Source: a bacterium
GTDB lineage: Bacteria; UBA9089; JASEGY01
Direction: 5' to 3'
Length of the DNA: 8,500 nt
Assembly (NCBI GenBank): GCA_030019105.1
Contig: JASEGY010000069.1
Coordinates: 3,334 to 11,833, forward strand
Shown here in pieces: positions 5,139 through 8,500 of this stretch. The notes under the pieces were generated by a model, which did no database searches, was not told where the DNA came from, and saw only the letters and a program-made list of their open reading frames with translations. Positions within the stretch are counted from its first letter, which is position 1. Every line of letters starts with the position of its first letter. Both the position numbers and the translations under genes were made by a program.

Positions 5139-5573
5139 GTGAATACAGCTTACACAACGGATTTTAATTTATGGACACAACAAACAGCCCAACTTTTACG
5201 AGAACATCGTTGGGAGGATATTGATTTGGAGCATTTGGCGGAGGAGGTTGAAGACTTGAGCAAAAGTGAGAAAAGAGGAATTGCAAGCCAATTAACACGC
5301 CTACTCCTGCATTTACTTAAATGGGAGTATCAACCTCAACGCCGTTCGGATAGTTGGCTGGACTCCATTATAGATTCCAGAACCCAAATTGATCTCGCCA
5401 TTAAGGATAGCCATAGTCTAAAAGATTATCCGTTAGAACAACTTGGGCAGAGTTATCAGAGAGCACGTGGTAATGCGGCTAAACAGACTGGAATGCATCT
5501 TTCATATCTTCCCGAAGAATGTCCATATCCTATAGAATTAGTGTTGAGTGAGGACTGGTTGCCTGAAAAGTAA
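5139..5573 (+). CDS. DUF29 family protein
   Basis: A 144-aa protein with the DUF29 pattern: YTTDFNLWTQQTAQLLREHRWEDIDLEHLAEEVEDL at the start, SEKRGIASQLTRLLLHLLKWEYQPQRRSDSW in the middle, and a C-terminal YLPEECPYPIELVLSEDWLP. Length and full-length coverage fit the family. DUF29 proteins are small, mostly helical and cytoplasmic, common in cyanobacteria and some other phyla, and have no established function. The start is GTG 5139, with GAGAGG about 8 nt upstream. The gene stands alone between the MITE cluster and a long hairpin (5587-5699). It shows no clear promoter of its own. No operon partner is visible, and the repeats around it suggest an accessory locus. Confidence 0.88.
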   Translation: MNTAYTTDFNLWTQQTAQLLREHRWEDIDLEHLAEEVEDLSKSEKRGIASQLTRLLLHLLKWEYQPQRRSDSWLDSIIDSRTQIDLAIKDSHSLKDYPLEQLGQSYQRARGNAAKQTGMHLSYLPEECPYPIELVLSEDWLPEK

Positions 5574-5586
5574 GGAAAAAAGGTAT

Positions 5587-5699
5587 CCTCTTCAAATTTA
5601 ATGGGTATCTGTTGTAAGTTGTAGGTTGTAGGTTCGCTGGTGTGACGGTTAACTTACAACCTACAACCTACAACCAAATACACCAATAGATTTGAAGAA
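5587..5699. repeat. Long hairpin of inverted heptamer arrays between DUF29 and surA
   Basis: The left array (GTTGTAA, GTTGTAG, GTTGTAG at 5611-5631) faces an inverted array (5651-5675). They can pair over about 24 bp with two G-U or mismatch positions around a 16-nt loop. Outside these, CTTCAAAT (5590-5597) and ATTTGAAG (5690-5697) extend the stem imperfectly. It could end the DUF29 transcript. There is no U-run, so it is not a classical intrinsic terminator. Its right foot covers the TTG at 5692, a possible upstream start of the surA-like gene. Confidence 0.65.
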
Positions 5700-5724
5700 G
5701 ATACGAAAAAAGGTTGTAAAACTT

Positions 5725-6600
5725 ATGCGAACTTTATTATTCATTTTTCTAATTATAGCCATTCTCTTATCTTCATCCGGCCCGGCAGAAGCCGGAATTA
5801 TAGAAAGAATTGTGGCCAAGGTTAATCAAGAAGCCATCACCCTCACTGAACTGGAAGAGGCTGTCGCTGCCGGCAAGGTTTTTGCCCAGCTCACCGGCGA
5901 AGAACCTGATGAAAAAGAGATATTGGCTCAACTGATTGAAGACCGTCTGATTTTGGTAAAGGCTAAAGAGGCAGGGATTACAGTTACCGCCGGCCGGGTC
6001 GAATATGAAATAGATAAAATCAAATCCAGGTTTCCCGATGAGAAAGCTTTTAGGGAAGCTTTATCTCAAGAAGGAATCAGTAAGGCTGAATTGGCCAAAA
6101 GATATGAAGAGCGGTTAATGAAAGAAGAGTTGACCGCCCGTTCAGTTAAAATCGCTCCCATTACAGAGCAAGACCTGGAAGAGAAACTTAAAGGACAGGA
6201 TATTCAAATTCAGGTAAGGCAAATCCTGGTCGAAACCAGGGAAGAGGCAGATTCTATTGCTGCTCAGGTGAAAGAGGGAGTTGATTTCCTGGAATTAGCC
6301 AAACTCAAGTCGCTATCTCCTGACCAGGGAGAGACGCTGGGGTTCTTTTCCCGGGGACAAATGGTGGCTGAATTTGAAGCCGTGGCCTTTTCCCTGAAGG
6401 AAGGGGAAACAGGAATAGCCGAAACCAATTTAGGCTTTCATGTGATCGAATGCCTGGTGGTAAGAAAGACCCCGGAAGAGATTTTAACACAACTGCGGGA
6501 AGGATGGCGGGTAAGCTTGTATCGGACACGATTGGATCAGGCCATGAAAGAATGGCTTGAGAATCTTAAAGCAGAGGCCTATATTGAAACCAGGCTTTGA
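5725..6600 (+). CDS. surA: SurA-like periplasmic peptidyl-prolyl isomerase / chaperone
   Basis: A 291-aa protein with a signal peptide (MRTLLFIFLIIAILL, likely cut after PAEA near residue 23), a SurA N-terminal domain (about 27-135, starting IIERIVAKVNQEAITLTELE), and one parvulin domain (about 161-249) with VRQILVETREEA, LGFFSRGQM and GFHVIECLVV. A closing helix (WLENLKAEAYIETRL) follows. SurA helps fold outer-membrane proteins in the periplasm. E. coli SurA has two parvulin domains and about 430 aa; this shorter one-domain form is common outside the proteobacteria. The start is uncertain. ATG 5725 has AAAGG about 11 nt upstream. TTG 5692 would add KKIRKKVVK, also compatible with a signal peptide, but lies in the hairpin foot without a ribosome-binding site. 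Linkage to pdxA supports the surA call; a PpiC/PrsA-type foldase is the alternative. Confidence 0.88.
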   Translation: MRTLLFIFLIIAILLSSSGPAEAGIIERIVAKVNQEAITLTELEEAVAAGKVFAQLTGEEPDEKEILAQLIEDRLILVKAKEAGITVTAGRVEYEIDKIKSRFPDEKAFREALSQEGISKAELAKRYEERLMKEELTARSVKIAPITEQDLEEKLKGQDIQIQVRQILVETREEADSIAAQVKEGVDFLELAKLKSLSPDQGETLGFFSRGQMVAEFEAVAFSLKEGETGIAETNLGFHVIECLVVRKTPEEILTQLREGWRVSLYRTRLDQAMKEWLENLKAEAYIETRL

Positions 6601-6641
6601 ATTATAGTAAGCATTCAGGTGTCAACAGTGAGGTAAAGCCT

Positions 6642-6956
6642 ATGACTTTTGATGTAATATTACTTAAACAAGCGAATAATGATTGCATTGCTCGTCCCGC
6701 ATTATGGCCGGATTCGGTGGTACATGGAGTGACCGAGCAAGAAGCCCTGGATCGCGTTTGTGTTCTAATTCGTGATTTACTCAGTAGGACGCAATTGGTG
6801 CAGGTAGAAGTGGATGTGCCAAAGAATCAAGTTGACAATTACTGGCTTGCTAAGGCTGGCATGTTCGCTGACGACCAAACCTGGGACGATTTTCTAAAGG
6901 CGATGGCTGACTACCGCCGGCAATTGGATGACAAGCAAACATCAGAATTAACATGA
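6642..6956 (+). CDS. Antitoxin-like protein paired with VapC-like toxin
   Basis: A 104-aa protein. The N-terminal part (MTFDVILLKQANNDCIARPALWPDSVVHGVTEQEALDRV) looks like the HicB-type strand-helix module. The C-terminal part (WLAKAGMFADDQTWDDFLKAMADYRRQLDD) resembles the tail found in antitoxins that precede PIN-domain toxins, where it would wrap the toxin. The ATG at 6642 has GAGG about 8 nt upstream and is preferred to the TTG at 6597, which overlaps the surA stop and has no site. It lies 41 bp after surA, and its stop overlaps the next ATG as ATGA (6953-6956), implying coupled translation. It probably neutralises the PIN toxin and may repress the promoter. I see no clear AbrB or RHH DNA-binding domain, so I do not use the name vapB. 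Confidence 0.8.
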   Translation: MTFDVILLKQANNDCIARPALWPDSVVHGVTEQEALDRVCVLIRDLLSRTQLVQVEVDVPKNQVDNYWLAKAGMFADDQTWDDFLKAMADYRRQLDDKQTSELT

Positions 6957-7366
6957 GCTTATATATTCTTGATACTGACCATGTTACCTTACACCAGCAC
7001 AACCATCCATGCGTGATAGCCAAGATCCAAACCTGTGCTCCAGAGGAGTTGGCGATCACTGTTGTCACCGTCGAAGAGCAGATGCGCGGCCGACTGGCGC
7101 AGTTGGGACGACCAAGAGTCAACTTGACTGCAGCTTACGATCAACTCCGTGCTACATCTGATTATTTCTGTGGCTTGAGCATCCCGCTATTCGACGAGAC
7201 AGCACAACAACGGTACCAGCAACTGTGTTCGCAAAAGATTCGCATCGGCACGCTCGATTTGCGGATTGCTGCCATTGCCTTGAGACAGAATGCCATTCTA
7301 ATCACCCGTAATCGGTGTGACTTTGAGCGGGTGACAGGATTAAGGCTTGAAGATTGGAGTCAATAA
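6953..7366 (+). CDS. vapC: PIN-domain ribonuclease toxin, VapC-like
   Basis: A 137-aa PIN-domain protein, the usual length for VapC. The acidic metal-binding residues expected for the Mg-dependent RNase site are visible: Asp7 (and Asp9) in ILDTDH, Glu41/Glu42 in TVVTVEEQMRGR, Asp102 in IGTLDLRIAAIA, and Asp123 in ITRNRCDFERV. VapC toxins cut tRNA or rRNA and stop translation; the target here cannot be read from sequence. The ATG overlaps the antitoxin stop by 4 bp. The gene ends 26 bp before the pdxA start, so the pair sits inside the surA-pdxA block. All key residues are intact, in contrast to the two damaged toxin genes at the left of the window. Confidence 0.92.
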   Translation: MSLYILDTDHVTLHQHNHPCVIAKIQTCAPEELAITVVTVEEQMRGRLAQLGRPRVNLTAAYDQLRATSDYFCGLSIPLFDETAQQRYQQLCSQKIRIGTLDLRIAAIALRQNAILITRNRCDFERVTGLRLEDWSQ

Positions 7367-7392
7367 TATCGACTGGGCGGAGGTCGCCTAAC

Positions 7393-8400
7393 TTGAAAAC
7401 CGAAACTCAAAACCCGAAACCTGTCGTGGGCATAACCATGGGAGATGCGGCCGGGATTGGCCCGCAAATCATCCTTAAGGCCCTCTCCCGGAGTTCACTT
7501 TACGAAGAGTGCCGGCCGCTGGTTATCGGAAGTATTGAAATCCTTGAGGCTGTCCGAAAACTGATAGACAGTTCTGTTGATATCCATCCGGTAAAAGAAG
7601 TAAGAGATGCCCGATTTAATTTGGGCTGTGTAGATTGCCTCAACTTAGACAATATCCACCCGGATCAGTTTAAGATAGGAGAAGTTGCCCCGGTCTGCGG
7701 CAAGGCGGCGGTAGAGTATATTCAGGAAGCGGTCAGATTGGCTATGGCCAAGGAAATTTCGGCGGTAGTTACCTGTCCGATAAGCAAGGCCGCCATAAAT
7801 AAGGCTGGTTTTTCCTACCCGGGCCATACTGAGCTTTTGGCCCAATTGACTAACACCCGGTCAGCCGCTATGATGCTGGCAGCAGACAGGCTGCGGGTCA
7901 TCCTGGTTACTATTCATATCTCTCTTAAAAAAGCCATCCAGGGACTCAAGCAGGAAAAAATTGTAAAAACCATCAAGCTGGCTCATCGGTCATTGAACTC
8001 CCTGCTGAAAAAAAAACAACCCAAACTAGCGGTGGCCGGCTTAAACCCCCACGCTGGGGAAGGTGGTCTTTTCGGGCGGGAAGAAATAGAAATCATTGAA
8101 CCGGCGGTGGCAGAGGCCCGCTCTCTTGGAATAGAAGTTAGCGGCCCCTACCCGCCTGACACGGTTTTCTATCAGGCTTACCACGGAAAATTCGATGCCG
8201 TCATTGCCCTCTATCACGATCAGGGGCTGATTCCAATAAAGCTTTTAGGCTTTGATAAGGGAGTCAATGTTACCCTGGGGCTGCCTATTATTCGAACCTC
8301 CCCTGATCACGGGACTGCTTTCGACATCGCCGATACCAATACAGCCAATCCAGCCAGCCTGATCGAAGCCATAAAACTGGCTTGCCGGATGGCTGCTTAA
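7393..8400 (+). CDS. pdxA: 4-hydroxythreonine-4-phosphate dehydrogenase
   Basis: A 335-aa cytoplasmic enzyme of pyridoxal-phosphate synthesis (DXP-dependent route). It oxidises 4-phosphohydroxy-L-threonine with NAD; the product loses CO2 and is used by PdxJ. Visible motifs: VVGITMGDAAGIGPQ at the N-terminus, VTCPISKAAINKAG, metal-ligand histidines His145 (PGHTEL), His220 (LNPHAGEGGLFG) and His275 (LYHDQGLIPIKLL), and IRTSPDHGTAFDIA at the C-terminal side. The length matches PdxA (about 330 aa). TTG 7393 is chosen as start because GGAGG (7379-7383) lies 9 nt upstream and the product then begins just before the family's conserved start; the TTG at 7354 would add a non-conserved tail. GDAAGIGPQ replaces the more usual GDPAGIGPE. 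A PdxA2-type (four-carbon acid phosphate) enzyme is possible, but neighbouring surA favours PdxA. Confidence 0.94.
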   Translation: MKTETQNPKPVVGITMGDAAGIGPQIILKALSRSSLYEECRPLVIGSIEILEAVRKLIDSSVDIHPVKEVRDARFNLGCVDCLNLDNIHPDQFKIGEVAPVCGKAAVEYIQEAVRLAMAKEISAVVTCPISKAAINKAGFSYPGHTELLAQLTNTRSAAMMLAADRLRVILVTIHISLKKAIQGLKQEKIVKTIKLAHRSLNSLLKKKQPKLAVAGLNPHAGEGGLFGREEIEIIEPAVAEARSLGIEVSGPYPPDTVFYQAYHGKFDAVIALYHDQGLIPIKLLGFDKGVNVTLGLPIIRTSPDHGTAFDIADTNTANPASLIEAIKLACRMAA

Positions 8401-8475
8401 AAATTAGGAAGTAAGAAATGGGAAATAGGAAGTACATCAAGGTACTCCCATTTCCTAATTTCCCATTTCCCATTT
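8401..8475 (+). terminator. Long imperfect hairpin after pdxA, likely terminator
   Basis: It starts one base after the pdxA stop. GGAAATAGGAAGTAC and GTACTCCCATTTCC pair around the loop ATCAAG, and outside these, GGGAAAT and TTCCCAT repeats extend the imperfect stem. The 3' side consists of TCCCATT heptamers (8446-8452, 8461-8467, 8468-8474) followed by TT only, so it is not a classical intrinsic terminator. It ends the surA-pdxA block in a position that suits transcription stop or mRNA 3' protection. Confidence 0.5.
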
Positions 8476-8485
8476 TCGACTTGAG

Positions 8486-8500
8486 TGGCCGAAACGATGA
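8486..8500 (-). repeat. Start of a second copy of the 102-bp palindrome family
   Basis: These last 15 bases (TGGCCGAAACGATGA) are the exact reverse complement of 4527-4541, the outer arm of the palindrome at 4519-4620. They also match 4598-4612 except at one base. The window ends inside the copy, so its length and symmetry cannot be checked. Confidence 0.6.

Noticed and set aside
5101..5142. A 13-codon leader peptide before the DUF29 gene
   Set aside because: It has no ribosome-binding site, no run of a regulatory amino acid, and no attenuator hairpins.
6305..6529. Minus-strand frame inside the surA-like gene
   Set aside because: Opposite the parvulin domain, which is clearly the coding strand.
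6850..7122. Minus-strand frame across the antitoxin/toxin junction
   Set aside because: Opposite two well supported overlapping genes.
7354..7392. TTG 7354 as the pdxA start
   Set aside because: It would overlap vapC and add a tail not typical of PdxA; TTG 7393 has GGAGG at the right distance.
8288..8473. Minus-strand frame at the end of pdxA
   Set aside because: Its start lies in the post-pdxA hairpin and the rest is antisense to conserved PdxA residues.

Overview
The window looks like a chromosomal piece of a Gram-negative bacterium. It carries a periplasmic SurA-type chaperone gene next to pdxA, an arrangement best known from proteobacteria but found more widely. Base composition is moderate, start codons include TTG and GTG, and the spacers are full of short repeats and small non-autonomous elements. 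A DUF29 gene and three toxin-antitoxin-like modules fit an uncultured or environmental lineage. The sequence alone does not fix the phylum.

Left part, minus strand (135-4433): a consensus sigma-70 promoter (4405-4433) drives acs (acetyl-CoA synthetase). Downstream on the same strand follow a 102-aa unknown protein, an isochorismatase-family hydrolase, a 116-aa antitoxin-like protein, and a small HicA-like gene split by a 158-bp MITE. A separate hicB-hicA pair follows. Its hicA is cut short at its 3' end by a different, 138-bp MITE at the window edge. Two toxin-like genes have therefore been hit by two different small elements, while both partner genes look intact.

Middle (4434-5138): nearly 700 bp with no convincing gene. 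It is a cluster of palindromes: a good plus-strand promoter, a 102-bp nested palindrome, a 7-bp tandem array, a 175-bp imperfect palindrome, the second copy of the 138-bp MITE, and an inverted 7-bp array. A 53-bp imperfect palindrome occurs three times in the window, in both copies of the 138-bp element and inside the unrelated-looking 158-bp element.

Right part, plus strand (5139-8500): a DUF29 gene, a long hairpin made of inverted heptamer arrays, then a compact block of surA-like gene, antitoxin, VapC-like PIN toxin and pdxA. The toxin-antitoxin pair sits between surA and pdxA with gaps of 41, -4 and 26 bp, so it probably shares their transcript. A long imperfect hairpin follows pdxA, and the window ends inside another copy of the palindrome seen at 4519-4620.

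I see no defence island, CRISPR array, RNA gene or clearly new enzymatic system. The most informative features are the MITE insertions, one of which can be undone on paper to restore a complete gene, and the shared palindromic core.
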